A stretch of 64,000 nt of DNA from JAICNG01 sp035249985 (GCA_035249985.1 DATFFP010000070.1:13805-77804), one strand, 5' to 3'; counted from the first letter of the stretch, positions 18,322 through 27,221 are shown. The notes: a model not told the origin generated them from the letters alone. Program-made: numbers and translations.

Positions 18322-20285
18322 GGCGGGCGACGTTCCTGGCGATGGCCTCTCTGCTCGCCTGCCAGTCGCCGTCGACCCTTCCGCCCCGTCCCGACTCCGA
18401 GTCTGGATCCGTCGAGTGGCGCAGCTACGGCCGCGACCCCGGCGGCAGTCGATATGCACCGATCGACGACATCTCGCGCGACAACGTCGCGCAGCTCCGC
18501 GTGGCCTGGACGTATCGCACCAGGGAGACCGATTCCGCGTTCGCCACGCGTCGGGAGACATCCCTCGAGGCCACTCCGCTGGTCGTCGATGGCACAATGT
18601 ATTTTGCGACGCCGCTCGGCCGCGTGATCGCGCTCGATCCTGCCACCGGAATCGAGCGGTGGGTCTTCGACCCCGGAGTCGACCGGCGCATCAACTTTGG
18701 CGATTTCACCAATCGTGGCGTCACGACGTGGCTCGATCCGTCGGCATCGTCCAGCGCAGTCTGTCGCAGACGAATTTTCGTGGCGGTGATCGACGCGCGC
18801 CTCATCGCACTCGACGCGCGTACCGGCCGTCCGTGCGCCGACTTTGGAGCGAACGGCACGGTCGACCTGCGCGTGGGACTGCGGAATCCGCCGTTCGAGA
18901 CCGCCGAATACGAGGTGACGTCACCACCCGCGATCGTCGCCGGCATGCTCGTCGTTGGGTCGGCGGTGGCGGACAACAGCCGGGCCGACGCGGCGAGCGG
19001 CGAAGTGCGCGGCTTCGACGCACGAACCGGTGCGCTGCGCTGGACGTGGGATCCCATTCCGCAGAATCCGGCCGATCCAGCGTACCCGACGTGGATCGGC
19101 GACCGCGCGCACACGACGGGCGCGGCGAACGCCTGGTCCGTCATTGCCGCCGACACCGCGCGCGGCCTCGTGTTCGTCCCAACCGGAAGCCCGAGCCCGG
19201 ACTACTACGGCGGTGAGCGGCGCGGAGACAATCGGTATGCGAACTCGATCGTGGCGCTCCGCGCGGCGACCGGCGAAGTCGTGTGGCACTTCCAGACCGT
19301 TCATCACGATCTGTGGGATTACGACAATGCGTCGCCACCGGCGCTGACGACGGTTCGCGTCGGCGGAGGGGAGCGCGATGTCGTCGTCCAGGCGACGAAG
19401 ACGGGCATGCTGTATGTGCTCGACCGCGAGACTGGCGCTTCCGTTTTTCCCGTGGAGGAGCGCGCCGTTCCGGCCAGCACCGTGCCCGGCGAAGCGGCTT
19501 CACCAACGCAGCCGTTCACCGTGAGTACACCGCCACTCAGTCCGCATGTCTTTCGTCGCGATGACGTGTGGGGCGCGACGCCGGCCGATCGCGCCGCGTG
19601 TCTCGAGGCGATCTCGCCGCTGCGGAACGAGGGGATCTTCACGCCGCCGTCACTCGAGGGAACGCTCGTCATGCCCTCGAACATCGGCGGTGCTCACTGG
19701 GGCGGAGTCGCGATCGACCCCTCCCGCCAGCTCGCCGTCATTCCCGTCAACCGACTGGCGGCCATGGTGCAGCTCATTCCAGCCGAGCGGCTCAACGCCG
19801 ACAGCATGCGCGCCGCGAGTCAGCGATTCGGCTTCGAGTACACGCGCATGCGCGGCACCCCGTTCGTTATGCGACGCCGCATTCTCCGGGGGCCGTCGGG
19901 ACTTCCCTGCTCGCCACCGCCATTTGGGACGCTCGTCGCCGTGAGCCTTGCGACGGGCGAGCGCGTGTGGGAAGTGCCCCTCGGCACCGTCAGCGCTCTC
20001 GCCCCCCAGGGTACGACCGTTCCACCGGGCTGGGGCTCACCGACGCTCGGTGGTCCCATCGCGACCGCGGGCGGCCTCATCTTCATGGCGGGCACGCTCG
20101 ACCGCTCGATTCGCGCCTTCGATGTCGAGACCGGCCGGGAGTTGTGGCGCGGCGATCTCCCGGCCAGCGGCAAGGCGACCCCGATGACCTATCGCGTGAA
20201 TGGAAAGCAATACGTGGTGGTCAGCGCCGGGGGTGGTGGGGTGTGGGGACGCGGGGATTGGGTGGTGGCGTTCGCGATTCCTTAG
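18318..20285 (+). CDS. PQQ-dependent dehydrogenase (membrane glucose dehydrogenase-like), lipoprotein
   Basis: 655 residues with an eight-bladed quinoprotein propeller like the soluble domain of membrane glucose dehydrogenase: 'WRSYGRDPGGSRYAPI' at the start, 'WHFQTVHHDLWDYD' and 'TKTGMLYVLDRETG' in the middle, 'GWGSPTLGGPIATAGGLIF' near the end. The five N-terminal membrane helices of E. coli Gcd are missing. Instead there is a lipoprotein signal (ATFLAMASLLAC), so it should be anchored by lipid in the periplasm and pass electrons to quinone or a cytochrome. GTG start at 18318. The substrate (sugar or polyol) is not determined. No PQQ synthesis genes are in the window. Confidence 0.9.
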   Translation: MRRATFLAMASLLACQSPSTLPPRPDSESGSVEWRSYGRDPGGSRYAPIDDISRDNVAQLRVAWTYRTRETDSAFATRRETSLEATPLVVDGTMYFATPLGRVIALDPATGIERWVFDPGVDRRINFGDFTNRGVTTWLDPSASSSAVCRRRIFVAVIDARLIALDARTGRPCADFGANGTVDLRVGLRNPPFETAEYEVTSPPAIVAGMLVVGSAVADNSRADAASGEVRGFDARTGALRWTWDPIPQNPADPAYPTWIGDRAHTTGAANAWSVIAADTARGLVFVPTGSPSPDYYGGERRGDNRYANSIVALRAATGEVVWHFQTVHHDLWDYDNASPPALTTVRVGGGERDVVVQATKTGMLYVLDRETGASVFPVEERAVPASTVPGEAASPTQPFTVSTPPLSPHVFRRDDVWGATPADRAACLEAISPLRNEGIFTPPSLEGTLVMPSNIGGAHWGGVAIDPSRQLAVIPVNRLAAMVQLIPAERLNADSMRAASQRFGFEYTRMRGTPFVMRRRILRGPSGLPCSPPPFGTLVAVSLATGERVWEVPLGTVSALAPQGTTVPPGWGSPTLGGPIATAGGLIFMAGTLDRSIRAFDVETGRELWRGDLPASGKATPMTYRVNGKQYVVVSAGGGGVWGRGDWVVAFAIP

Positions 20286-20291
20286 GTTCCT

Positions 20292-20419
20292 TTCGCGAGG
20301 CGCAACAGCGCTCCACGGAGGCACAGAGCACGGAGGACGGCCAACTGCTAAGGCCCTTAGCAGTTGGCCGTCCTCCGTGCCTCTGTGCCTCCGTGGTGCG
20401 CTGTTATGTCTCGCGAGAA
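20292..20419. repeat. Family D octamer palindrome (D1)
   Basis: Near-palindrome centred at about 20353. Its core is CACAGAGG/CACGGAGG units plus an inner stem GGCCAACTGCTAAGG facing its complement, with almost no loop. The outer parts (TTCGCGAG, CAACAGCGC) also pair. It lies between the PQQ dehydrogenase gene and the DUF1801 operon. Confidence 0.92.
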
Positions 20420-20488
20420 GCGCCGGAAGACTGGCCAAGGACCACCTCTCTTACCAGATTCCTCGTCCCGCGCCCGCCCGAGGATCCG

Positions 20489-20938
20489 ATGGCCACCAGC
20501 AAAGCGGCGACGGTCGAGGAGTACCTCGCCGAGCTTCCCGCCGATCGCCGAGCAGTCGTGTCGAAGATGCGCGAGATCGTCAAGCGCAACCTCCCAAAGG
20601 GATATGACGAGTCGATGAGCTGGGGCATGATCAGTTACGTGATACCTCTGTCCCGGTATCCCGACACGTACAACGGCGAACCGTTAGGGTACGTCGCGCT
20701 CGCCGCGCAAAAGAATTACTACGCGCTGTATCTCACCGGTCCGTACATGGACCCCGAGCAGGGAAAGCAGCTGGCGGCGGCGTTCAAGCGCGCCGGCAAG
20801 AAGATGGACATGGGCAAATCGTGCCTGCGCTTCAAGAAGCTCGAGGACCTGCCGCTCGACGCCGTGGCGCACGTCATCGCCAGCACGCCTCCGGACAAGC
20901 TCATCGCCCACCACGACGCCGCGCACGCCAAGCGATGA
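20489..20938 (+). CDS. DUF1801 (YdhG-like) protein
   Basis: 149 residues from ATG 20489. A much longer in-frame reading upstream is only a shadow of the PQQ dehydrogenase gene and the D1 repeat. It has the DUF1801 pattern: 'TVEEYLAELPADRRAVVSKM' at the start, 'SWGMISYVIPLS', 'YYALYLTG' and 'SCLRFKKLEDLPLD'. The fold is small alpha/beta, related to iron-chaperone-like proteins, without a known reaction. It is the first gene of a run of six overlapping or closely spaced genes. Its stop overlaps the start of the next gene (ATGA). Confidence 0.88.
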   Translation: MATSKAATVEEYLAELPADRRAVVSKMREIVKRNLPKGYDESMSWGMISYVIPLSRYPDTYNGEPLGYVALAAQKNYYALYLTGPYMDPEQGKQLAAAFKRAGKKMDMGKSCLRFKKLEDLPLDAVAHVIASTPPDKLIAHHDAAHAKR

Positions 20939-21495
20939 CGGCTCCGGCAGCTCCACCCGCGGAATCCGCTCGCGAGGATCTCGTCATTCGCCGAGCTACG
21001 GAGGACGACGCCCCGCCGCTGGCGGAGTTGGCACGCCGGACTTTCGTCGAGACGTTCGGCGCCGACAACACCGCTGAGGACATGGCCATTCACGTCGCCC
21101 AGGCCTTCGACACCGACATCCAGCTCGCTGAGATTCGTGATCCTCGAATGGTGACGCTGCTCGCCGAGCATGGCCGCACCATGGTCGGCTTCGCGCAAGT
21201 GCGTCAGGGGACGTGGCCGGCTTGCGTCACTGGTGATTCCCCGGTGGAGCTTAGGCGCTTCTACGTCGACCGCTCCTTCCACGGACGCGGGATCGCTCAG
21301 GCACTCATGCGCGCCGTCGAGCAGATCGCGCGACAGCTCGGTGGCCGCACGCTCTGGCTCGGCGTGTGGGAGCGCAACCCGCGCGCGATCGCGTTCTACA
21401 CGAAGTCCGGGTTCGCCGACGTCGGATCGCACGCCTTCATCTTCGGGACCGAGGAGCAGACGGATCGCGTCATGGAGCGCCCGCTCGGAGCGTGA
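20935..21495 (+). CDS. GNAT-family N-acetyltransferase
   Basis: 186 residues. The GNAT fold is recognised from 'LVIRRATEDDAPPLAEL' (beta1/alpha1), the acetyl-CoA loop 'VDRSFHGRGIAQALM' (Q/RxxGxG/A) and 'LWLGVWERNPRAIAFYTKSGF' near the end. Closest in style to RimI/phosphinothricin-type acetyltransferases ('ETFGADNT' near the start is common in them). The acceptor is unknown. The start ATG 20935 overlaps the DUF1801 stop by 4 bases, and its own stop overlaps the GTG of the next gene, so translation is coupled. Confidence 0.92.
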   Translation: MTAPAAPPAESAREDLVIRRATEDDAPPLAELARRTFVETFGADNTAEDMAIHVAQAFDTDIQLAEIRDPRMVTLLAEHGRTMVGFAQVRQGTWPACVTGDSPVELRRFYVDRSFHGRGIAQALMRAVEQIARQLGGRTLWLGVWERNPRAIAFYTKSGFADVGSHAFIFGTEEQTDRVMERPLGA

Positions 21496-22082
21496 CGCGG
21501 GCCAATGTCGTCGCGATCACGCGCGCGGCGCTCGCGTTTCTTGCGGTCGCGATTCTGTTTCACCGGCCCGCATTCTACCTGCTGGCCGCCATTCTGACGA
21601 TTGTTTCCATCCTCATGGATGGGCTCGACGGATGGGTCGCGCGGCGATACGGAGAAGTCTCGCGCATCGGGGCGGTGATCGACATCCTCACCGACCGCAT
21701 CGTCGAGCTCACGTACTGGATCGCCTTCGCCGCACTCCACTGGATTCCCGCATGGATCCCGATCGTCGTCGCCGTGCGTGGGCTGCTCGTCGATGGCGCG
21801 CGGGCGGTCGCGTTCGAGCGTGGTCTCACCGCGTTCGGACCGACCACCATGATGCGATCGAAGGTCGGAACCTTTCTCGTGGCATCGCGCGAGAGCCGCT
21901 CGGCATACGGCATCGCCAAGGCGGCGGCGTTCACCTTGATGATCGTCGCGTACGCGCCGGGCCTCCCGGAGTCGGTGCAGCGCATCGTGCTGACGACTGC
22001 TCTCGTCTGCGTATACGCCGCCGTGATCCTCTGCGTCCTTCGCGGAATTCCCGTTCTTCTCGAGGCTCGGCGTCTCGTCTGA
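21492..22082 (+). CDS. CDP-alcohol phosphatidyltransferase-family enzyme
   Basis: 196 residues, GTG start at 21492 (VTRANVVAITRAALAFLAV), overlapping the GNAT stop. The full family signature DxxDGxxARx8GxxxDxxxD is present (MDGLDGWVARRYGEVSRIG and the two following aspartates in AVIDILTD). These residues bind the two metal ions and the CDP-alcohol. About six membrane helices. It should join a CDP-activated lipid or alcohol to an acceptor in the inner membrane, for example phosphatidylglycerol-phosphate or a related phospholipid. The short length fits PgsA-like enzymes, but the acceptor cannot be fixed from sequence. Confidence 0.9.
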   Translation: MTRANVVAITRAALAFLAVAILFHRPAFYLLAAILTIVSILMDGLDGWVARRYGEVSRIGAVIDILTDRIVELTYWIAFAALHWIPAWIPIVVAVRGLLVDGARAVAFERGLTAFGPTTMMRSKVGTFLVASRESRSAYGIAKAAAFTLMIVAYAPGLPESVQRIVLTTALVCVYAAVILCVLRGIPVLLEARRLV

Positions 22083-22086
22083 GGAC

Positions 22087-22626
22087 ATGAACGTCATGAC
22101 GCATCCTTCGCTCACACACTTTCTCATCGATCAGCTCGCCCGGGAACACGACGGAGACGCGTGGCACGGGTCCTCCCGCGCCTCGCTTCTCGCCGATGTC
22201 TCGGTGGAGGAGGCGCGGCGCCGTCCGTCACCAGGGGTTCAGTCGATCTGGGAGCTGGTGCTCCACATGACGGCGTGGACGCGCGAGGTCACGCGACGCG
22301 TCGGGGGTCACATGGCCTCGGAGCCGGAAATGGGCGACTGGCCCGCCGTCCCCGCGTCGCCTGACGAGCGATCCTGGCGAGCAGCCATCACCGCGCTCGA
22401 CGAGGCGCACGCGGCGCTGCGCGTGGCCGTGGGAGCGATCGACCCAGAACGACTCACCGCACCGGTCAAGGATGCGCGGAATCGGGAGCTCGGCACCGGC
22501 GTCACATTCGCGCAGACGATCAACGGCCTCGTGCAACACGACGTCTACCATTCCGGCCAGATCGCCATTGTGAAGAAAATGTTGCGCGACGGGGGCCGAC
22601 CGCCTCACGTGCATCAGCATGGGTGA
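22087..22626 (+). CDS. DinB-family putative metalloenzyme
   Basis: 179 residues. A four-helix DinB/YfiT-type protein with the histidines expected to hold one metal: 'LVLHMTAWTREVTRR' in the second helix and 'LVQHDVYHSGQIAIVK' near the end. Members include bacillithiol and mycothiol S-transferases and many with no known reaction. It sits in the DUF1801-GNAT-CDP-alcohol operon, 4 bases after the previous stop. A second in-frame ATG three codons later (MTHPSL) could be the true start. Confidence 0.88.
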   Translation: MNVMTHPSLTHFLIDQLAREHDGDAWHGSSRASLLADVSVEEARRRPSPGVQSIWELVLHMTAWTREVTRRVGGHMASEPEMGDWPAVPASPDERSWRAAITALDEAHAALRVAVGAIDPERLTAPVKDARNRELGTGVTFAQTINGLVQHDVYHSGQIAIVKKMLRDGGRPPHVHQHG

Positions 22627-23065
22627 GGAACGGGGCGTCGACCGTGCCGGCTCCGCCTCGATGCGTTTTCAGGGCTTTCGTCGCGCGGCGGTCCTCTTCG
22701 CGCGGGCGCTGACGCTGCGGTGCCCGAACTGCGGCGCACGCAGAATCGTCGCGACGTGGTTCAAGCTCGCACCCGCGTGTCCGACGTGTCATCTGCGACC
22801 GGATCGCGGCGAATCTGATTACTTCCTCGGCGGGATGATGTTCAACATTGCCCTCGCCGAGGGTGTCTTTGTCCTCGCGCTCATCGCGACGCTGGCGGTG
22901 ACCTGGCCCCGCGTGCCCTGGTCTCTGCTCCAATACGGGGCACCGGCCGCGATGGTGCTGGCGCCCATCCTTCTCTATCCGTTCTCCAAGCTCGTGTGGC
23001 TGGCCTTCGATCTCATGCTGCGGCCGGTCGTACCTAACGACTTCGCCCCGCCGCACCCTCACTGA
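22619..23065 (+). CDS. DUF983 zinc-ribbon membrane protein
   Basis: 148 residues. A zinc ribbon (CPNCG at about 35-39 and CPTC at about 53-56) is followed by the DUF983 signature 'RGESDYFLGGMMFNIALAE' and two membrane helices. DUF983 is widespread in proteobacteria and related phyla, with no assigned function. The ATG at 22619 overlaps the DinB stop. An internal ATG at 22661 (MRFQGFRRAAVL) is an alternative and would give a more typical N-terminus. Confidence 0.85.
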   Translation: MGEERGVDRAGSASMRFQGFRRAAVLFARALTLRCPNCGARRIVATWFKLAPACPTCHLRPDRGESDYFLGGMMFNIALAEGVFVLALIATLAVTWPRVPWSLLQYGAPAAMVLAPILLYPFSKLVWLAFDLMLRPVVPNDFAPPHPH

Positions 23066-23091
23066 GCCGTTCTCGCACCTCCGATCACTCC

Positions 23092-24531
23092 ATGCACGAT
23101 TCGCAGGACGCCGCGCTCGCCGAGGCTGCCGCCGCCGGCGCTGATCGCCCCCAGCGCACGTGGGACGCGGTCAAGGATGCCATTCGCGGGACGCATCACG
23201 ATTACACGGAAGGCCCGATCGGACGCGCGATCTTCCTGCTCGCGGTCCCCATGGTGCTCGAGACCGTGATGGAGAGCGTCTTCGCCGTCGTCGACGTGTT
23301 CTTCGTGTCCCGCCTCGGTGCCGACGCCGTCGCAACCGTCGGGCTCACGGAATCGATGATGATCCTCGTCTACTCGCTCGCGATGGGGCTGGGAATCGGC
23401 GCGACCGCGACGGTGGCGCGGCGCACCGGTGAGCGCGACGCGGAAGGCGCCGCCCACGCCGCCGCCCAGGCGCTGCTGCTCGGTCTCATTGTCTCGGTCA
23501 TCCTCGGAGTGCTCGGCGTCGTTCTCGCCCCCACGTTGTTGCGGATCATGGGCGGATCTCCGGCCGTCATCGCCAACGCAGCCTTCATGCAGGTGATGCT
23601 CGGCGGGAATGCGACCGTCCTGCTGCTGTTCCTCATCAACGCGATCTTCCGCGGCGCGGGTGATGCCGCGATCGCGATGCGTGTGCTCTGGCTCGCGAAC
23701 TGGATCAACATCGTGCTCGGGCCCCTGCTCATCTTCGGCATTGGGCCGTTCCCGGAGCTCGGTGTGGTCGGGGCTGCGGTGGCAACCAACATCGGGCGGG
23801 GAACTGGGGCACTGTACGCCATCAGCCGGCTGTTCCGCCCCGGAGCGCGCGTGCACGTCGCGCGTCGCCACTTCGCATTCGATCCCGCGCTCATGTGGCA
23901 GATGGTTCGCTTGTCCGGGTCGGGCACGTTTCAGATCCTCATCGGCAGCGCAAGCTGGATCGGATTGATTCGTGTGATCTCGAGCTTCGGAAGTGTCGCG
24001 CTTGCCGGCTACACGATCGGGATGCGGGTCATCATCTTCGCGTTGCTGCCGTCGTGGGGGCTGAGCAACGCGGCGGCCACCATGGTGGGGCAGGCGTTAG
24101 GCGCCAAGAAGCCCGAGCGCGCCGAGCGTGCCGTCTGGCTCGCGGCGCGCTACAATCTCGTGTTCCTCGGCATCGTCGGCTTCCTCTTCGTCCTCTTCGC
24201 GCGAGGGATCGTATCACTCTTTACCACCGAAGTGGCGGTGGCGGCGTACGCGGTGGACTGCCTGCGCATCATTGCGCTCGGCTTCCTCTTCTACGCGTAC
24301 GGCATGGTGATCACCAGCGCGTTCAACGGCGCCGGCGACACATGGACACCGACGTGGCTGAATGTCGTGGTGTTCTGGATGTGGGAGATTCCACTCGCGT
24401 ACGCGCTTGCCGTGGCGCTGGACATGGGCCCACGCGGCGTCTTCGTCTCGATCACGGTCGCCTTTTCCACGCTGGCGGTCGTGAGCGCGTGGCTGTTCAA
24501 GAAGGGGCGGTGGAAGACGCGTCGAGTGTGA
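23092..24531 (+). CDS. MATE-family efflux transporter (NorM/DinF type)
   Basis: 479 residues with about twelve membrane helices in two MatE repeats. Family landmarks include 'IFLLAVPMVLETVMESVF', 'VDVFFVSRLGADAVATVGLTE' and, in the second half, 'AATMVGQALGAKKPERAERAV'. It would export cationic drugs or other toxins in exchange for Na+ or H+. Last gene of the rightward operon that begins at the DUF1801 gene. Its stop (24529-24531) touches repeat E2. Confidence 0.95.
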   Translation: MHDSQDAALAEAAAAGADRPQRTWDAVKDAIRGTHHDYTEGPIGRAIFLLAVPMVLETVMESVFAVVDVFFVSRLGADAVATVGLTESMMILVYSLAMGLGIGATATVARRTGERDAEGAAHAAAQALLLGLIVSVILGVLGVVLAPTLLRIMGGSPAVIANAAFMQVMLGGNATVLLLFLINAIFRGAGDAAIAMRVLWLANWINIVLGPLLIFGIGPFPELGVVGAAVATNIGRGTGALYAISRLFRPGARVHVARRHFAFDPALMWQMVRLSGSGTFQILIGSASWIGLIRVISSFGSVALAGYTIGMRVIIFALLPSWGLSNAAATMVGQALGAKKPERAERAVWLAARYNLVFLGIVGFLFVLFARGIVSLFTTEVAVAAYAVDCLRIIALGFLFYAYGMVITSAFNGAGDTWTPTWLNVVVFWMWEIPLAYALAVALDMGPRGVFVSITVAFSTLAVVSAWLFKKGRWKTRRV

Positions 24532-24613
24532 GGTGATCCAGGTGTCGAGGTGATCGAGGTAACCGCACGTCGCCTTGATCACCTGGACCGTCTCGACCAC
24601 CTCGATCACCTGG
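24530..24613. repeat. Family E nonamer palindrome (E2)
   Basis: The left arm, 24530-24563, contains GAGGTGATC-type 9-base units. The right arm, 24574-24613, contains their complements (GATCACCTGG, CTCGACCACC). It bridges two convergent genes: the MATE stop is at its left edge, and the stop of the NAGPA-like gene (24606-24608) lies within the right arm. Confidence 0.88.
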
Positions 24614-25526
24614 GGAGCGCGACGAAGCCGAGCGGGACCTGCCGAATCCCACGCCACGTGTGCACCGCCCCACCGACCTCACGCACCAGCAGCTGGCTCG
24701 AAATGCCTCCGTCGAGCAGCACGGCACGCGAGGCACCCAATGCGCCCATGACCGCCGCCATCTCCGGCGTCGTGAGGCCGAACGGAAGATTCGACAGGGC
24801 GCCGCCAAGCGCCTCGAACCGCGTCATGGCGACGAGGATGCGACCATCGCGCAGCAGTCCGAGCGCGAGGCGCGCATCGCGGTGCCGCAGGTTCACGCCG
24901 CTCCCGCCGGCGAACAGCTGCCGGGGCACCTCGCCGTCGGCGAGCAGTACGGCGGGGTAGGACTGGAACGCCAGCGCGATGTCTGCCTCCTGCCTGACGA
25001 GGCCCACGCTGTCGGCGGGAACGAGGCGCACGCGCCCGGAGGCGTCGACGACGACGGCGGGCGCGAGTGGACCGGAGCCCGGCGGGCGCACCTCGCGCCC
25101 ATCACGCACGACCCACCCCCACGGCCCGCTTTCGGAGAACTGCCCCGCGTTGAACGCCACCAGCGCTTCGGCGGGCGCCTGGTCGATGGTCCAGCCGCGC
25201 CCGCGGCCCGCAGGCTCGTGAGTCCCCGCGAGCGTTAGGCGGACACGCGATGGGTCGAGGCGCGCGACGATGACCCGCAGCCGCCAGGCTTCGCCGCTTC
25301 CCGACAGTCGAAAGGTCCCCCACTCGACGCCCGGGGCGGCGACGTGCCACTGCACGGCGCTCTCGACGATCGCGAGTGCCCCCGTCCACTGGCGCGGTGC
25401 CCGATCGTCGCGCCACCACTCGTGCCATGTGCCGTCCCGCTCGACGGCGAGCGCGGCGGGATCGCTCGCGAGAGACAGCGCGACGAGCGCGGCCGCACCG
25501 CAGCAGACGAGTGTGCGGCCCGCCAT
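24606..25526 (-). CDS. NAGPA-type phosphodiester glycosidase-like protein, exported
   Basis: 306 residues with an N-terminal hydrophobic signal (LVCCGAAALVALSLAS). The NAGPA/DUF2233 domain covers about residues 90-300: 'ALVAFNAGQF', 'GWVVRDGREV', 'SYPAVLLADGEVP', 'GLTTPEMAAVMGALGASRAV' and the conserved 'LLDGGISSQLLV'. In the human relative this fold uncovers mannose-6-phosphate; bacterial members act on sugar phosphodiesters or spore and cell-wall polymers. It follows the coiled-coil protein gene by 4 bases on the same strand. Confident on fold, not on substrate. Confidence 0.85.
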   Translation of the reverse strand: MAGRTLVCCGAAALVALSLASDPAALAVERDGTWHEWWRDDRAPRQWTGALAIVESAVQWHVAAPGVEWGTFRLSGSGEAWRLRVIVARLDPSRVRLTLAGTHEPAGRGRGWTIDQAPAEALVAFNAGQFSESGPWGWVVRDGREVRPPGSGPLAPAVVVDASGRVRLVPADSVGLVRQEADIALAFQSYPAVLLADGEVPRQLFAGGSGVNLRHRDARLALGLLRDGRILVAMTRFEALGGALSNLPFGLTTPEMAAVMGALGASRAVLLDGGISSQLLVREVGGAVHTWRGIRQVPLGFVALPR

Positions 25527-25530
25527 CGAA

Positions 25531-26382
25531 TCAGTAGGTCTGCAGGATCGTCTCGTACTGCCGGAGGTCGGCCCGGCGTGCGTTCAGCGCGGCCAGCTCG
25601 GCGTCGGTAAAGGCATACGTCGTCTCCCCGCGGGTGATCTTGTCGTCACCTAACGACAGCCATGCCAGCACGCGCTCGCGCGCGATGCGATACTGCTCTT
25701 CAGGGATTCCCGACGCCCGCGAGCCATCGCTCAGGGTGCTGAGGCTGACGGGCTGGGCAGGGGCCTCCGGCCGTACGGGCTCGTCGCGGGGCGTCCCGCA
25801 CTCGGCGTTCGCCCGCTTCTCGATGTCGCTGGTGCCGTACTGCGCCACGGCCGCCCCCATGATCGAGGTCAGCGAGTCGGTGAGGCGTCGCGCTTCGGTC
25901 ATGTCACCGCGCTGCTGCGCGTTCTGGATGCGCAGCGCGATGGCCTTGAGCTTCATCGTATCGGTGCTCTGCACGAAGCTCTGCCCCTGCTGCGACCGGG
26001 TCGCCATCTCGGTGCGATACTTCTCGGTGCACGCGTTCCACGCCGCGCGCTCCTTCTCCCACGCGGCGTGTGCACGCTCGTACTCCTCTCGCTGCTGTCG
26101 GTACGCCGCTTCGCGCTGGCTGCGACCTGCCTCGTTCTCGCGGTTCCTCGCCGCCACCTGGGCTTCGGCGGCGAAGCCGGTGAGCAGCTGCGCGACGCGA
26201 GCCTCGGTGAGCTCGACGACGACATTGTCGAACGTCGGTGTCACGCGCGTACCAGCAGCCGCTTTCGGTGCGACCTTGTTCGCGACGGCCTTCTCGGCTC
26301 GCTTCTTCAGAGCGCCGAGCTGAGCGTGAGCTGGGGATGAGATCGTGGCGAGGGCGAACGCCAGGCAGAGCGCGCGCAGCAT
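25531..26382 (-). CDS. Exported coiled-coil protein of unknown function
   Basis: 283 residues. A typical Sec signal (MLRALCLAFALATISSPAHA, cut before QLGALKK) and a GGAG ribosome site support the start. Residues about 75-135 are a highly charged helix (Arg/Glu/Gln/Ala-rich) likely to form a coiled coil, with two isolated cysteines (in NACTEKY and AECGTPRDE) that could form a disulfide. I do not recognise a family. It is followed after 4 bases by the NAGPA-like gene, so the two may act together in the periplasm. It is divergent from the PadR gene. Confidence 0.75.
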   Translation of the reverse strand: MLRALCLAFALATISSPAHAQLGALKKRAEKAVANKVAPKAAAGTRVTPTFDNVVVELTEARVAQLLTGFAAEAQVAARNRENEAGRSQREAAYRQQREEYERAHAAWEKERAAWNACTEKYRTEMATRSQQGQSFVQSTDTMKLKAIALRIQNAQQRGDMTEARRLTDSLTSIMGAAVAQYGTSDIEKRANAECGTPRDEPVRPEAPAQPVSLSTLSDGSRASGIPEEQYRIARERVLAWLSLGDDKITRGETTYAFTDAELAALNARRADLRQYETILQTY

Positions 26383-26493
26383 TGGAGGTGTCTCCTGATC
26401 GGGATCGAGCGGGATGGGCGGGACGTGGTCGGCAAGTTGTCGGAAAACATACGGCGGGTCGAGCGTCGCGCCAACCTCACGAAACCCAGGTCA

Positions 26494-26517
26494 ACGATAT
26501 ATCGTACGTACTATCGT
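26494..26517. promoter_or_regulatory. Dyad-symmetric site upstream of padR (candidate operator)
   Basis: A 24-base dyad centred at 26505.5: ACGATA at the left end matches TATCGT at the right, with inner CGTACG symmetry; 18 of 24 positions are symmetric. It contains a fully symmetric ACGATATATCGT. It is AT-rich against the local background, 22 bases before the PadR start and inside the divergent gap with the coiled-coil gene. PadR proteins commonly bind such dyads over their own promoter, so self-regulation is a reasonable inference. Confidence 0.5.
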
Positions 26518-26538
26518 CAGAACCTCCGGGGTATCCCA

Positions 26539-27123
26539 ATGTGCACGCACGATCGCTGGCCGCACCATCACGGCAGGAAGGGCTCGTCCGATTTCGATCC
26601 AGGCGTATTCGGGTTTTGGGGCGGACCGTGGCGCAGGCGCGGCGGCCCCTGGCGCGGCGGCCGCATGTTCGAGCAGGGCGACCTCAAGTACGTGATCCTG
26701 CAGCTGTTGGAGGAGAAGCCCCGCCACGGCTACGAGATCATCAAGGAGCTCGAGGACCGTTTTTCCGGGGCATACTCACCCAGTCCCGGTACGGTCTACC
26801 CGACCCTCACCATGCTCGTCGACCTCGGCTTCGCGGTCGCGCGAGAAGAGGAAGGCGGGAAGAAGATCTACGAGATCACCGATGCGGGTCGCGCTCACCT
26901 GGCCGAGCACAAGACGACCGTCGACGACATCTTCGAGCGGATGGCGCAGTTCGGGTCCAGCCTCTTCGGCGGGAAGATGACGGACGTCAATCGCGCGTTC
27001 GCCGATCTCGGCCGGGCGGTTTACGGAAGCGCCTTCCGTCGGAACGTGGAGAGCGACGTGCTGGCGAAGATGCGCGAGGTCCTCGAGCGCGCCGCGAAGG
27101 AGATCGACGGGCTCACGAAGTAG
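26539..27123 (+). CDS. PadR-family transcriptional regulator
   Basis: 194 residues from ATG 26539 (MCTHDRWPHHHGRKG); an earlier in-frame ATG (26425) would read through the operator-like dyad. The winged-helix PadR domain is clear: 'GDLKYVILQLLEEKPRHGYEI', then 'SPGTVYPTLTMLVDLGFA' and 'KKIYEITDAGRAHL', followed by a C-terminal helix for dimer contact. The N-terminal 40 residues are His-rich then Gly/Arg/Trp-rich, an extension seen in some PadR proteins; the histidines could bind a metal. A strong terminator ends the transcript. Confidence 0.95.
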   Translation: MCTHDRWPHHHGRKGSSDFDPGVFGFWGGPWRRRGGPWRGGRMFEQGDLKYVILQLLEEKPRHGYEIIKELEDRFSGAYSPSPGTVYPTLTMLVDLGFAVAREEEGGKKIYEITDAGRAHLAEHKTTVDDIFERMAQFGSSLFGGKMTDVNRAFADLGRAVYGSAFRRNVESDVLAKMREVLERAAKEIDGLTK

Positions 27124-27160
27124 CCGCTGGACGCCGTCGAGGCGCGGCGTAGATTGCATG

Positions 27161-27193
27161 ACGGGTCGCGGCCACAGCCGCGACCCGTTTTTT
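27161..27193 (+). terminator. Intrinsic (rho-independent) terminator after padR
   Basis: A 12-bp perfect stem (ACGGGTCGCGGC, 27161-27172, with its complement 27177-27188), a CACA loop and a run of six T. It is the only textbook intrinsic terminator I found, and it separates padR from kup. Confidence 0.92.
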
Positions 27194-27221
27194 GCGTCCC
27201 GAGGGGTCGTCGTACCTCTTC

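Noticed and set aside
19568..20488. N-terminal extension of the DUF1801 protein by about 300 residues
   Set aside because: The extension is an out-of-frame reading of the PQQ dehydrogenase gene followed by repeat D1; DUF1801 homology starts at ATG 20489.
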